NCBI RefSeq assembly: GCF_002238335.1
Contig: NZ_CP022347.1
Span: 930,001-994,000 of the forward strand
Direction of reading: 5' to 3'
Source: Campylobacter avium LMG 24591
GTDB taxonomy: Bacteria; Campylobacterota; Campylobacteria; Campylobacterales; Campylobacteraceae
DNA length: 64,000 bases
Part shown: positions 43,461-53,486 of the stretch, in pieces
Numbering within the stretch: position 1 is the first letter of the stretch
Layout of the letters: each line of letters opens with the position of its first letter
Notes under the pieces: generated by a model
Databases searched by the model: none
Told to the model about the DNA's origin: nothing
What the model saw: only the letters and a program-made list of their open reading frames with translations
Position numbers and translations under genes: made by a program

Positions 43461-46094
43461 ATGAAAATATTAACGATAATAGACAGTTTTGGCTTATTTT
43501 TTAGACTATTTTACGCCCTTAAGGCCTTAAAAAATTCAAGTGGTAAAGATAGCGGCATGATAAAGGGCTTTGCTGATTTTATTTATAATTTAGAAAGTGA
43601 ATTAAAAAGTGATTATGTAATCTTTGCTCTAGATAGCAAGGGAGAAAACATAAGAAATAGCATAGACCCATCTTATAAAAGCAACAGAAACGAACCACCT
43701 GCCGAGCTTTTAAGCCAACTTCCCGTTTGCATACAAATGATAAAGGATATGAAATTTGCACATTTTCAAAAGCAAGGCTATGAAGCTGATGACATAATAG
43801 CAACTGTCGTTAATCTTTTAAAAGATGAGGATGTTTTTATAAGAATTATTACTCAAGATAAGGACCTTTACCAACTCATAAAAGATGATAAGGTAAGCAT
43901 TTACAGTCCTATTTCTAAAAGGGAATACGACGAGGCAGCTTGTTTTGAAAAATACGGAGTAAAACCAAAACAAATCAAAGATTTTTTAGCTCTGTGCGGA
44001 GATAGCGCCGATAACATCAAAGGCGTTAAAGGCATAGGCGAAAAGGGTGCAAAAAAGCTTTTGGATGATTTTGAAAACATAGAAAATATTTATGAAAATT
44101 TAACCTTGGTAAAAAACGAAAGAACCAAAAAATTACTGCTTGAAGGCAAAGAAGACGCCTTTGTGTCTAAAAAACTAGCAAAATTATACGATGATTTGGA
44201 TTTAAATTTGAATTTAGAAGAATGCAAAATGCCCACAAAAGCCTTGCTAAATGTAGTAAATACCCTGCAAGAATACGAACTAAATGCCTTGCTTAAAAAA
44301 ATAGCAGTAAAAGATATAAAAAATACCCAAATTAGCACATTTAAAAGCACCGTGCTTGATGATAGCCAAAAATTATTTGAAATGTTAAACAAGCTTGATA
44401 AAGAAACCGTGGTCGCCTTTGATACTGAAACAACCGGGCTTGACACAAAAAATGCTAAGATAGTTGGCTTTTCTTTTGCCATAAATGAGGATGAGGCCTT
44501 TTATGTGCCAATAGCTCACAAAAATCTTTCTAAGCAAATTAGCCTTGAGGACGCTAAAAAGGCTATATCCATAATATTTGAAAATTTCGTGGTGGGACAT
44601 AATTTAAAATACGATTTTGCGATAATAAAGCAAAATTTTAATATCAACTTAGCGCAAAAATACGCCGACACCATGATACTTGCTTGGCTTAAAGAACCCG
44701 GCTCAAGGATAAGCTTAGACATCTTGGCAAAAAAATTTTTTTCTTACGAAACCATACATTTTGAAGATATAGTAAAAAAAGGCGAAAGCTTTTGCGATGT
44801 GGATATCAACACAGCTTGCAAATACGCGGCAGAGGACGCTTACATAAGCCTTAAGTTGTATTTTTATTTCTTACAAAATTTAGAAAAAGAACTCTTTGAC
44901 ATAGCCCTTAAGCTTGAATTTCCTTTTATCAAAGTCTTGCTAAATATGGAAGAAAAAGGCATAAAGCTAGATAAAGAGGCCTTAAAAGCCATAATGTGCG
45001 ACTTTGAGCAAGAAATTAACAAAATCAAAGATAAAATTTACAGCTTAGCTGGCGAAAATTTCAACATAAACTCACCGCAACAAGTGGCGCAAATCTTATT
45101 TGAAAAACTAGCTCTAGAGGGCAAAAAAAAGGGCAAAAGCGGCTTTTTATCAACAGATGAAAAGGTTTTAAAAGAACTTATAAACGAACATGAGATAGTG
45201 CCTGAAATTTTAGCCTATAGAGAGCTTTCCAAGCTTTACTCAACCTACTGCGAGCCTATACTGAAATTTGCACAAAAGGATGAAAATTCGCGGATTTATT
45301 CTAACTTTTTACAGCACGGAACGGCTACGGGCAGGCTATCATCAAAAGAGCCAAATTTACAAAACATACCAGCACACGGCCAATATGCCAAAAAATACAA
45401 ATCCTGCTTTGTGGCACAAGATGGCTTTTCGTTTTTAAGCATTGATTATTCGCAAATAGAACTAAGAATGCTAGCTCATTTTAGTGAGGATGAAAAACTG
45501 CTAAGTGCTTTTAAAAACGACGAGGATATACACGCAAAAACTGCTATGATGATTTTTAATGAAGTAAATTACGAAACAAGAAGCATAGCAAAAAGCATAA
45601 ATTTCGGGCTTATCTATGGCATGGGCTATAAAACCTTAAGCAAAAATTTACAAATTCCAGCAACACAGGCCAAGCTTTACATAGAAAAATACTTCGAAAA
45701 TTTCACAAGCATAAAAAAATACTTTGAAAGAGTAAAGCAAGAAGCTAGGGAAAACGGCTATATAAAGACCTTGCTGGGCAGAAAGAGGTATTTTAATTTT
45801 CAAGAAATAAATGCGAAAATTCTAGCAAGTTACGAAAGAGAAAGCGTAAATTCTATACTTCAAGGCTCGGCTGCTGATATTATAAAACTAGCTATGTTAG
45901 AGCTTGATAAGGATTTAGATGATGATAAAAGGCTGATTTTACAAATTCATGATGAATTGATTTTTGAGATAAGAGATGAAATAGTAGAAAAATTTGCCAA
46001 ATTTGCTGAAAATGTTATGAAAAATATTGTAAAATTAAAAGTTGATTTGAAAACTTCATCAAGCGTAGCTAAAAAATGGGGTGATTTGAAATGA
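43461..46094 (+). CDS. polA: PolA, DNA polymerase I
   Basis: Repair and Okazaki-fragment polymerase of 877 residues. The N-terminal 5'-3' nuclease (about 1-285) has QKQGYEADDIIAT and CGDSADNIKGVKGIGEKGAKKLL. The 3'-5' exonuclease domain is intact: FDTETTGL (D-x-E), GHNLKYDFAI and the late YAAEDAYISL. Polymerase motifs are SIDYSQIELRMLAH, RSIAKSINFGLIYG and LILQIHDELIFE. It is followed after 18 bp by motA, an order that from memory is kept in C. jejuni. Confidence 0.97.
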   Translation: MKILTIIDSFGLFFRLFYALKALKNSSGKDSGMIKGFADFIYNLESELKSDYVIFALDSKGENIRNSIDPSYKSNRNEPPAELLSQLPVCIQMIKDMKFAHFQKQGYEADDIIATVVNLLKDEDVFIRIITQDKDLYQLIKDDKVSIYSPISKREYDEAACFEKYGVKPKQIKDFLALCGDSADNIKGVKGIGEKGAKKLLDDFENIENIYENLTLVKNERTKKLLLEGKEDAFVSKKLAKLYDDLDLNLNLEECKMPTKALLNVVNTLQEYELNALLKKIAVKDIKNTQISTFKSTVLDDSQKLFEMLNKLDKETVVAFDTETTGLDTKNAKIVGFSFAINEDEAFYVPIAHKNLSKQISLEDAKKAISIIFENFVVGHNLKYDFAIIKQNFNINLAQKYADTMILAWLKEPGSRISLDILAKKFFSYETIHFEDIVKKGESFCDVDINTACKYAAEDAYISLKLYFYFLQNLEKELFDIALKLEFPFIKVLLNMEEKGIKLDKEALKAIMCDFEQEINKIKDKIYSLAGENFNINSPQQVAQILFEKLALEGKKKGKSGFLSTDEKVLKELINEHEIVPEILAYRELSKLYSTYCEPILKFAQKDENSRIYSNFLQHGTATGRLSSKEPNLQNIPAHGQYAKKYKSCFVAQDGFSFLSIDYSQIELRMLAHFSEDEKLLSAFKNDEDIHAKTAMMIFNEVNYETRSIAKSINFGLIYGMGYKTLSKNLQIPATQAKLYIEKYFENFTSIKKYFERVKQEARENGYIKTLLGRKRYFNFQEINAKILASYERESVNSILQGSAADIIKLAMLELDKDLDDDKRLILQIHDELIFEIRDEIVEKFAKFAENVMKNIVKLKVDLKTSSSVAKKWGDLK

Positions 46095-46112
46095 TAGTTT
46101 TAAGGAGACTGT

Positions 46113-46886
46113 ATGGATTTAACCACTATACTTGGTATGATATTTGCAACAACTAGTATCTCGGTAGGAGATATATTAGAAGGTGGAAATCCTCTACATG
46201 TTATCCACTTAAGCTCCGTTCTTATAGTTATTCCAACCGCTATGTGCTGTGCGATTACTTCGGTGCATAAAAAATCACTTAAAAATGCCTTTAAAGAATT
46301 AAAGATAGCTTTTACAGGTGCTAAGGTAAATTTAGGTGAGCGTATAGCTCAAATAGTTGATTTTTCAATAGTTGCAAGAAGAGACGGTTTATTAGCTTTA
46401 GAGTCAAGAACAAATGAAATAGATAATGATTTTTTAAGAAGTGCTCTTATGATGCTAGTTGATGGAAAAAGCTTTGATGAGATAAGAGAGACTATGGAAA
46501 TTCAAACAGAAGAGCTTGAAGAACACTACAAGGAGGCTGGGGAGTATTGGATACTAGCTGGTGAAACTTGTCCTACAATGGGACTAGTTGGAGCGGTTAT
46601 GTGTCTTATGCTTGCCCTTCAAAAGCTTGATAATCCTCAGGAAATGGCTATGGGTATATCTGGAGCTTTTACAGCAACGGTTACTGGAATTTTTGCCTCT
46701 TACGCTCTTTTTACTCCTTGGGGTCGCAAAATGATAGCAAATGGCAAGGACTACGTAAAAGAACAAATCGTTATAGCAGAAGGTATAAAAGGCATAGCTG
46801 AGGGTGCTAATCCAAGAGATTTAGAAGCAAAGCTATTTAATTACCTCTCACACGATGATGCTAGAATTTCACAATTTGAAAAGTAG
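46113..46886 (+). CDS. motA: MotA, flagellar stator proton-channel subunit
   Basis: Inner-membrane stator subunit of 257 residues with four membrane helices. The cytoplasmic loop carries ARRDGLLALES (the Arg that contacts FliG in relatives), and helices 3-4 include EYWILAGETCPTMGLVGAVMCL and the conserved Pro. It has an AAGGAG ribosome site. motB follows after 8 bp. Confidence 0.96.
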   Translation: MDLTTILGMIFATTSISVGDILEGGNPLHVIHLSSVLIVIPTAMCCAITSVHKKSLKNAFKELKIAFTGAKVNLGERIAQIVDFSIVARRDGLLALESRTNEIDNDFLRSALMMLVDGKSFDEIRETMEIQTEELEEHYKEAGEYWILAGETCPTMGLVGAVMCLMLALQKLDNPQEMAMGISGAFTATVTGIFASYALFTPWGRKMIANGKDYVKEQIVIAEGIKGIAEGANPRDLEAKLFNYLSHDDARISQFEK

Positions 46887-46894
46887 GATAAAAA

Positions 46895-47629
46895 ATGGCT
46901 AAAAAACATAAATGTCCAGAATGTCCTGCTGGCGAAAAGTGGGCTGTTCCTTACGCTGACTTTTTGTCTTTATTGCTTGCCCTATTTATCGCTTTATGGG
47001 CTATTTCTGAGTCAAACCCAGCCAAAACAGAGGCATTGAAAACTGAATTTATAAAAATCTTTGATTTTTCTCCCTCAAATGTTGTTGAGAGTGAAACCTC
47101 CAATCAACAACAATATAAGGGTGCTTCAAAGACTCCACAAGATGAGCTAGAAGCACTCAAAGAACTAACACTAACCCAACAAGAAACAATCAAAAAGCTA
47201 AAAGCTGCACTAGATCAGCAAGAAAACCAAGTAGCCTTACAGCTTCCAGCGAGGATTGAATTTGAAAGAGGGAGTGCTGATATAGTATCTCAAGATGTAA
47301 GAGATTTTTTAAAATACATGGTAGATTTCACCAAGGGTTTGCCGTCTAAAATTCAAGTTGAGATTAGAGGCTACACTGATAATAGCGACACAGCGTTAAG
47401 AAGCTTTGATTTAGCTTATAAAAGGGCTGAAAACGTTGCAAATTATTTTATAGAAAATGGGGTAAATACCAAAAGCATAAGCATAAAGAGCTTTGGTCTA
47501 AATCAACCGCTTGACAACGACGCTTCGCTTACAAAAAATAATAGAGTTGAAATTTATTACAAGATGGATGTAACGGATGAACAAACTCAAAAATCCGTCA
47601 TAGAAAGGCTGGATACTTTTAATCCTTAA
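46895..47629 (+). CDS. motB: MotB, flagellar stator peptidoglycan-anchoring subunit
   Basis: Stator partner of MotA, 244 residues. The single membrane helix has the proton-carrying Asp in VPYADFLSLLLALFIALWA. A linker and an OmpA-like peptidoglycan-binding domain follow (about 125-235; VEIRGYTDNSD, AENVANYFIENGV, NNRVEIYY). It is preceded directly by motA and ends at a hairpin shared with panD. Confidence 0.96.
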   Translation: MAKKHKCPECPAGEKWAVPYADFLSLLLALFIALWAISESNPAKTEALKTEFIKIFDFSPSNVVESETSNQQQYKGASKTPQDELEALKELTLTQQETIKKLKAALDQQENQVALQLPARIEFERGSADIVSQDVRDFLKYMVDFTKGLPSKIQVEIRGYTDNSDTALRSFDLAYKRAENVANYFIENGVNTKSISIKSFGLNQPLDNDASLTKNNRVEIYYKMDVTDEQTQKSVIERLDTFNP

Positions 47630-47637
47630 GGAAATTC

Positions 47638-47680
47638 TTTGTGATTTAGTTAAGTAAATTTGCTTAAACTAAATCACAAA
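47638..47680. terminator. Bidirectional terminator between motB and panD
   Basis: TTTGTGATTTAGTT-AAG pairs with CTTAAACTAAATCACAAA (one bulged T), loop about 8 nt, just after motB and just before the panD stop. Confidence 0.7.
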
Positions 47681-47686
47681 ATAAAA

Positions 47687-48067
47687 CTAGGCTAATTCTC
47701 CGTGTTTTTCATAGCTGCTTATCTTTGAAATTTGATTATCTTCATCTACAAAAACAACCTTGGGTTTAAAATTTAGAGCCTCCTTTTCGTCCAAATTCGC
47801 ATAAGCCATTATTATAACCTTGTCATTTTTTTGCACCAAACGAGCCGCCGCTCCGTTTAAACAAATCACGCCCTTTTCCTTAGAAGCTATGGTATAGGTT
47901 TCAAATCTAGCCCCGTTATTTACATTTACAACTTGCACCTTTTCATACTCTAAAATTCCACTTTCTTTAAGCAAATTTTCATCTATGCTTATGCTTCCAA
48001 CATAATCAAGCCTAGCCTCAGTTACCTTGGCTCTGTGAATTTTAGCCTTTAACATAGTAAGCATCAT
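47687..48067 (-). CDS. panD: PanD, aspartate 1-decarboxylase
   Basis: Pyruvoyl enzyme making beta-alanine for pantothenate, 126 residues. The self-cleavage Gly-Ser that creates the pyruvoyl group is in YVGSISID near residue 26; [13 protein letters not shown] is the usual N-terminus. [13 protein letters not shown] and [10 protein letters not shown] follow. The first ATG overlaps the panC stop; the next Met (same frame) could also serve. It is the third gene of panBCD. Confidence 0.96.
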   Translation of the reverse strand: MMLTMLKAKIHRAKVTEARLDYVGSISIDENLLKESGILEYEKVQVVNVNNGARFETYTIASKEKGVICLNGAAARLVQKNDKVIIMAYANLDEKEALNFKPKVVFVDEDNQISKISSYEKHGELA

Positions 48068-48912
48068 ATCTCGCCCCTTAAATAATTATCTATAAGCCTT
48101 GTTTTTCCAACAAAAACGGCTAAGGCTACTAAAACTTCATCCTTTATCTGCTCTAATTCTTGCATAGTTTTTGGATTTACCAAGGATATATAATCAATCC
48201 TTGCTAAATTTTCTTTTTCTATTTCTTTTTGCATAGCCTCTTTTATTTTAAAAGCCTCTTTTTCGCCCTCATCTAGCATTTTTTTAGCTAAGGCTAAAGC
48301 CCTGCTAAGACAAAGGGCTGACTTTCTTTCATCTTCGTTTAAATAAACATTTCTTGAGCTTTTTGCTAAGTTATCAGCCTCTCTTACTATGGGACAAATT
48401 TTTATTTCTATATCTAAGTTTAAATCCCTTACCATCTGCTTAACCACAGCACATTGCTGCGCGTCTTTTTGTCCAAAATATGCTCTGTTTGCGCCTGTGA
48501 TATTAAAAAGCTTCATAAGCACAGTGCAAACCCCTCTAAAATGCCCTGCTCTGCTTGCTCCGCACAAAGTATTTGTTAAAGAGTTCATATCAACATAGCT
48601 TGAAAAGCCCTTTGGATAAAGCTCCTCTACACTAGGGCAAAAAAGTATATCCACACCCTCATCCTCGCACAGCTTAGAATCTCTTTCTAAATCCCTTGGG
48701 TATTTATCCAAGTCCTCATTTGCTCCAAACTGCATAGGATTTACAAAAATGCTTACTATGAGCCTCTCATTTTCTTTCTTAGCAGCTCTCATAAGGCTTA
48801 AATGCCCCTCGTGCAAATAACCCATAGTTGGCACAAAGCCTATACTTAAATTTGCTTTTTTATACTCTAAAAGCTCTTTTTTAAGCTCTTTTATGCTTTT
48901 TATAATTTTCAT
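48064..48912 (-). CDS. panC: PanC, pantothenate synthetase
   Basis: ATP-dependent ligase joining pantoate and beta-alanine, 282 residues. The nucleotide-binding HIGH-like motif is in [15 protein letters not shown]; also [19 protein letters not shown] and the KMSKS-like KSSRNVYL. It lies 8 bp after panB and overlaps panD by 4 bp. Confidence 0.97.
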   Translation of the reverse strand: MKIIKSIKELKKELLEYKKANLSIGFVPTMGYLHEGHLSLMRAAKKENERLIVSIFVNPMQFGANEDLDKYPRDLERDSKLCEDEGVDILFCPSVEELYPKGFSSYVDMNSLTNTLCGASRAGHFRGVCTVLMKLFNITGANRAYFGQKDAQQCAVVKQMVRDLNLDIEIKICPIVREADNLAKSSRNVYLNEDERKSALCLSRALALAKKMLDEGEKEAFKIKEAMQKEIEKENLARIDYISLVNPKTMQELEQIKDEVLVALAVFVGKTRLIDNYLRGEI

Positions 48913-48920
48913 TCTTAGTC

Positions 48921-49742
48921 CTAATAAAGCTTATCAAGCCATTCATCATCTAAGTCAAAAGAAAAGTCAGCACTAGGAAAAATACCGCCTTTAACCTCTT
49001 TTATATACTCTTTTACCGCTTCTTTTGGATTAAAATTTGCGTATCTTTTTACAAATTTTGGCTTAAAGTCCTCATTTATGCCCAGCAAATCGTGATAAAC
49101 TAAGACCTGTCCATCGCAGTATTTTCCAGCACCTATGCCTATAGTTGGAATTTTAAGCTCTTGTGTGATTTTTTGCGCTAATTTTGTAGGCACACATTCT
49201 AAAACAAGCATAGAAGCCCCAGCACTCTCAACCGCTCTTGAGTCCTTTAATAATTTTTGAGCTGCCTCGTAATTTTTACCCTGCACCTTGTATCCTCCAA
49301 GTGCGTTTATAGCTTGTGGGGTCAGTCCTAGGTGTGCAACTACAGGAATTTTTGCCTTGCTTATCATTTCTATGCTTTTACAAATTTCTTCTCCACCCTC
49401 AAGTTTTACGGCATTTGCCCTACCCTCTTTTATAAATCTTGTAGCGTTTTTTAAGGCTTCATACTCACAGCCCTCATAAGAACCAAAGGGCATATCGCTT
49501 AAAACAAGGGCGTTTTTAGCAGCTCTTGAAACAGCCTTTGTGAAAACTAGCATTTCATCAAGGCTTACGCTTAAGGTATCTTCAAGCCCTAAAACAACCA
49601 TAGCTAAGGAATCACCAACCAAAATCACATCTATACCGGCCTCATCCACAGCCTTTGCACTTAGGTAATCATAAGCGGTTAGCATAGTGATTTTTTCATT
49701 TTTGCCCTTTTTTTCTAAAAGGCTTAACATACTCTTTCTCAT
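48921..49742 (-). CDS. panB: PanB, ketopantoate hydroxymethyltransferase
   Basis: First committed step of pantothenate synthesis, 273 residues. It shows the TIM-barrel motifs [23 protein letters not shown] (metal ligand Asp), [16 protein letters not shown] and [17 protein letters not shown]. It leads the panBCD operon. It is divergent from the hemerythrin gene across a 223-bp AT-rich gap. Confidence 0.97.
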   Translation of the reverse strand: MRKSMLSLLEKKGKNEKITMLTAYDYLSAKAVDEAGIDVILVGDSLAMVVLGLEDTLSVSLDEMLVFTKAVSRAAKNALVLSDMPFGSYEGCEYEALKNATRFIKEGRANAVKLEGGEEICKSIEMISKAKIPVVAHLGLTPQAINALGGYKVQGKNYEAAQKLLKDSRAVESAGASMLVLECVPTKLAQKITQELKIPTIGIGAGKYCDGQVLVYHDLLGINEDFKPKFVKRYANFNPKEAVKEYIKEVKGGIFPSADFSFDLDDEWLDKLY

Positions 49743-49903
49743 CCAAACCTCACGAAAAAATTTTAAAAATTTTAAGCTTTTTTTTAAAATGAAAATTTAA
49801 TACAAAATTTGTATTTTCATAAATTTATAGCCCTTGTGCTACTAATTTGCAACACAAACTTAAAAAGCTATAAAAAATTTCATTTTAATCAATCTTTAAA
49901 GAT

Positions 49904-49927
49904 AAAAAAAAAAAAAACAGTTATAAT
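49904..49927 (+). promoter_or_regulatory. A-tract promoter of the bacteriohemerythrin-like gene
   Basis: An A14 run (49904-49917) is followed after CAGT by TATAAT (49922-49927), 38 bp before the ATG. Confidence 0.55.
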
Positions 49928-49965
49928 ATTTTCCAAATTTTTATCAACTAATAAAGGTTATTAAA

Positions 49966-50667
49966 ATGTCTATAGTATGGTCTAAAGACTTTTCTATAAA
50001 GAATTTGGAGCTTGATGAACAACACCAAATTATATTTGATATAACACACGAAGCTTATGAGCTAGCCAAAAGGGCAAATGAAGAAAATTTAAGCAAAGAA
50101 GATGAAGCACAGATAAAAGAGGGGCTAAAAGGCTTAATTTATAGAATTTTTGAGTATATGAAGGTGCATTTTAAGGATGAGGAAAAATACATGAAAGAAT
50201 TAGAATTTCCCTTACTTGAGCAGCACATAAAACAGCACAGGGAATTGATTAGCAAGACAAAGGAGCTTCTATATCTTGGTGCTGATTTAAAAAATTTTGC
50301 AACCGAATTTAAAAATTTCACTACAGGCTGGATACTAGAGCATTTCGTAAACGGCGATGCTTGGATAACAAACTACAAATACAAAGCCTTTCATGTAAGC
50401 GAAATTCACTGCTCCTTAGAAAGCTACAAAAAGCTTCACAACATGAAACAAGACTTAAATTCGCAAAAACATTTTACTTATATCTGTGCTTGCAAATTAA
50501 AGCTAACTCACATAGCACAAAGCATTCATGATGAACTTCTGCAAAAAGAAACTGTTTTAAAATGCGATGATTGCGGCCAAATTTTAGTATTTTTGCAAGA
50601 TGAGATAGATGAAGATAGTGGAAATTTCGCGTCTTTGAAAAAAGAGTTAGAAGAGTTGAGCATATGA
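49966..50667 (+). CDS. Bacteriohemerythrin-like protein with a C-terminal cysteine motif
   Basis: Predicted oxygen- or iron-binding protein of 233 residues. The hemerythrin domain (about 1-140) has all di-iron ligand positions: LDEQH, VHFKDEEKYM (H-x3-E), LLEQHIKQH (H-x3-H) and EHFVNGDAW (H-x4-D). An extra about 90 residues contain C-x-C (YICACKL) and CDDC (KCDDCGQI), which could form a small metal site. C. jejuni has comparable longer hemerythrins, reported to protect Fe-S enzymes from oxygen (from memory). Its stop overlaps the FapA-like gene by ATGA. Confidence 0.88.
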   Translation: MSIVWSKDFSIKNLELDEQHQIIFDITHEAYELAKRANEENLSKEDEAQIKEGLKGLIYRIFEYMKVHFKDEEKYMKELEFPLLEQHIKQHRELISKTKELLYLGADLKNFATEFKNFTTGWILEHFVNGDAWITNYKYKAFHVSEIHCSLESYKKLHNMKQDLNSQKHFTYICACKLKLTHIAQSIHDELLQKETVLKCDDCGQILVFLQDEIDEDSGNFASLKKELEELSI

Positions 50668-52532
50668 GTAAGGAATTAGTTGCTACTTTTAAGCCTTATG
50701 AACTCTTAAAACAAGAACAAAGCTCTAGAAAGGTGGAGCTTGACTTTGAGATAGTTGATTTTGAATTTATATGCGAGAAAAACAAAAGATACAAGGTTTA
50801 TGGCAAAGACAATCTAGAAATGTTTTACTCTGATGATTTTTTCGTAAAGAATTTTGACAAAATAACGCAAAAATTTTTCATAAACATTCTTCCAAAAAAA
50901 GATTTGCCTTTTGAATTAAAGCTAAAAGCTGATTCAAATTTAGTAAAGATAGAAGCTAAAATAACAAGCAACCGTCCTTTTTCATACTATGAGAATTTAA
51001 AAAGAGATTTGTATCAGTGTATTTACAAGACTTTGGCTAAAAATAATCTTTTAACGCTAAGGCTAGATAAAAATTTAGATAACAACTTGGAAAACTATAT
51101 TCAAGTATACAAAAACGGCGAAGCCATACAAGAATTTGAGTTCTTGCTTGCCTTAGGAAGCTATCCTATAGAGCACCAAAACGATGAGGCTATATTTTAC
51201 AAACAAGCTCAGGTAAAGCAAATTTATGATGAGGGCGTTTATGCAAATCCGGTTCCAAAAGATTGCTTGCTTTTTGAGTATATATACAGAAAAATGGGCA
51301 GAGAGGGCAGGAATTTAAGGGGAGAAATTTTAGCTTTAGAGCCTTTAAAATTTGTGGATAATCCTTTTGTTTTAAAGGATGAAAGCATATATAAGGTCGA
51401 ATTTGCAGATAGGGCTAAATACTACGCAAATGATTACGGCTTTTTAAGAAAAGATGACAGAGGTTTTTTTATCTCAAATACCATACAAGTTTCACAAGTT
51501 GATTTAAAAAACACAGGTTCTATAAAAACAAATGTAGATGAAAATACCGTGGTGGAGGTTTTGTATAACGATGTTATAGAGGATGCGGTAAAATCAGGTA
51601 TCGTAAATATACAGTCAAGCGATGTAAAAATAAGAGGAAGCGTAGGCGCCACAAAGCTAAATGCAAAGAATTTAGAAATTAAGGGCGTAACGCATAAAAA
51701 ATCAGACATAACAAGCAAAAATGCTTACATAAAAACCCACAAAGGCTTTTTAGAAGCTGAAAATGTATATATCGAAAATTTAGAAGACGGCATAGTAAGG
51801 GCAAAAAATGTTTATGTGAAAAACTGCTTATCAGCAAAGATAGAAGCACAAAATATCTACATAGAAAATCTTTTAAACAACAACAAGCTATACCCAAAGA
51901 AAACCTTAGTAATAGAAAATAGCATTAAAAACTTAAATTTGATACACATAAGCCCCGTAAATGTCCTAGCAGCTGATAATACCAATGATGAGTATAAAAA
52001 CATAAAAGATTTAAGCATAAAGGTGGCTAAGGAACTTGAGCTAATAACAACTAAAATGCAAAATTTATACCGCTACCTAGTTTCTAATCAAGTTCGGGTT
52101 TTGCAGTATAAAAAAGACGATGAAAATGGAAATTTAAGTGATTTGCAAGAAAGATTGCTAAAACTTTATGAAAACAATATAGACAAATACAATTCCTATG
52201 TAAAGCAGTATGAAAATATAATATACATGAAACACAAAATACATAAAAAGATAGATTTTTTTGACACTATGTGTTTTAAAGTAAATGTCTATATCAAAGC
52301 TCTTAACATAGGCGAGGCAAATATCTTGGCCTTTTATCCGCAAGGAAGCAGGTATTTAGAATTTAAAAAAATGCTTGGCTTTGTGGATACCAACAAAAAA
52401 TTCATGCTAGTAAAAGATGACAATAACGAAACTTACATAAAATCCAAGAAAAATTTTAACGAAATCGAGCTAGAAAATTTAAAAGCTTACCTAGAAAAGC
52501 TAGCAGGTAGAGATGATTTTTACGAAATTTAA
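50664..52532 (+). CDS. FapA-like (DUF342) protein
   Basis: A 622-residue protein of the FapA/DUF342 family. The N-terminal about 270 residues are a mixed domain. The middle (about 300-430) is a regular right-handed beta-helix with repeats such as VDENTVVEVLYNDVIEDAV, SDVKIRGSVGATKLNAKNLEI and KNVYVKNCLSAKIEAQNIYI. A coiled-coil region (about 450-540) follows. Relatives influence flagella or spatial organisation in other bacteria; the role here is unknown. It is coupled to the hemerythrin gene and ends at a strong hairpin shared with ahpC. Confidence 0.78.
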   Translation: MSKELVATFKPYELLKQEQSSRKVELDFEIVDFEFICEKNKRYKVYGKDNLEMFYSDDFFVKNFDKITQKFFINILPKKDLPFELKLKADSNLVKIEAKITSNRPFSYYENLKRDLYQCIYKTLAKNNLLTLRLDKNLDNNLENYIQVYKNGEAIQEFEFLLALGSYPIEHQNDEAIFYKQAQVKQIYDEGVYANPVPKDCLLFEYIYRKMGREGRNLRGEILALEPLKFVDNPFVLKDESIYKVEFADRAKYYANDYGFLRKDDRGFFISNTIQVSQVDLKNTGSIKTNVDENTVVEVLYNDVIEDAVKSGIVNIQSSDVKIRGSVGATKLNAKNLEIKGVTHKKSDITSKNAYIKTHKGFLEAENVYIENLEDGIVRAKNVYVKNCLSAKIEAQNIYIENLLNNNKLYPKKTLVIENSIKNLNLIHISPVNVLAADNTNDEYKNIKDLSIKVAKELELITTKMQNLYRYLVSNQVRVLQYKKDDENGNLSDLQERLLKLYENNIDKYNSYVKQYENIIYMKHKIHKKIDFFDTMCFKVNVYIKALNIGEANILAFYPQGSRYLEFKKMLGFVDTNKKFMLVKDDNNETYIKSKKNFNEIELENLKAYLEKLAGRDDFYEI

Positions 52533-52561
52533 GAAAGATAGAAAGTAAAAAGATTTAGATT

Positions 52562-52581
52562 AACGGAGGCTGGCCTCCGTT
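52562..52581. terminator. Bidirectional terminator between the FapA-like gene and ahpC
   Basis: AACGGAGG, CTGG loop, CCTCCGTT: a perfect 8-bp stem, followed by TTT on the plus strand. Confidence 0.8.
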
Positions 52582-52594
52582 TTGTGATTTTAAA

Positions 52595-53191
52595 TTAAAG
52601 CTTGCCTTCGTTCTTGCTTAGATAATCAGCCACGCCCTTAGGGTCAGCTTTCATACCGCTATCGCCTTTGTTCCAGCCAGCTGGGCAAACTTCTCCGTGT
52701 TCATTTGTGAAAAGCATAGTATCTACCATTCTTATCATCTCGTCTATATTTCTGCCAAGTGGTAAGTCATTTATCACAGCGTGTCTTACTGTGCCGTCTT
52801 TATCTAGCAAAAACGAACCTCTAAGCGCCACAGCTTCATTGAAAAGCACATCAAAGCCTCTAGCGATAGACTTTGTCAAATCAGCTACTAATGGGTATCT
52901 TACCTGACCTATACCACCTTGATTTACAGGGGTGTTTTTCCAAGCAAAATGTGAAAATTCATTATCGCCTGATATACCGATAACCTCTATGCCACGAGCC
53001 TTGAATTCATCATATCTTTTATCAAAAGCTATGATTTCTGAAGGACAAACGAAAGTGAAATCTTTAGGGTAGAAAAACACAACCGCACCTTTTTCGCCTA
53101 TGTTTTTGTAAAGATTGAAATCCTCAACTATTTGATTGTTTCCCAAAACTGCCGGAGCTGTAAAATCCGGTGCTTTCTTAGTAACTATCAT
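52595..53191 (-). CDS. ahpC: AhpC, 2-Cys peroxiredoxin
   Basis: Reduces hydroperoxides in the cytoplasm, 198 residues. The peroxidatic Cys is in FYPKDFTFVCPSEI and the resolving Cys in GEVCPAGWNKG. AGGAGAA precedes the ATG. It is monocistronic. In Campylobacter it is typically under PerR/Fur control; I could not define a box with confidence in the 295-bp AT-rich region upstream (53192-53486), which it shares with nrfH. Confidence 0.96.
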   Translation of the reverse strand: MIVTKKAPDFTAPAVLGNNQIVEDFNLYKNIGEKGAVVFFYPKDFTFVCPSEIIAFDKRYDEFKARGIEVIGISGDNEFSHFAWKNTPVNQGGIGQVRYPLVADLTKSIARGFDVLFNEAVALRGSFLLDKDGTVRHAVINDLPLGRNIDEMIRMVDTMLFTNEHGEVCPAGWNKGDSGMKADPKGVADYLSKNEGKL

Positions 53192-53486
53192 GAAATTCTC
53201 CTAAATAATAAAATTTATTTGTAGCAAAAGCATATCAACTTAAGTTTAAAATAAAGTAAATAATAAGTAAAAATATTTATAAATTTAAGCAAGATACTTG
53301 TAAATAAAAAACTAGAAAATATAAATATTTAGTAAATAAAAATACTAATTTTATCCTTAAATATAATGCAAAAAACACAAAAATTTTACTAAAGCAAAAA
53401 TAAGCATTAAATTAACAGTTATTAAACAAAAATTAATTTTCCTTATATTAAAATTGCAAAATTGCTTATCAAAATAAGGAGGTAGC

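Noticed and set aside
53192-53486. A possible Fur/PerR or NssR-type operator between ahpC and nrfH
   Set aside because: The region is so AT-rich that weak partial matches (such as TTAAC near 53412) occur by chance; no full inverted repeat was found.
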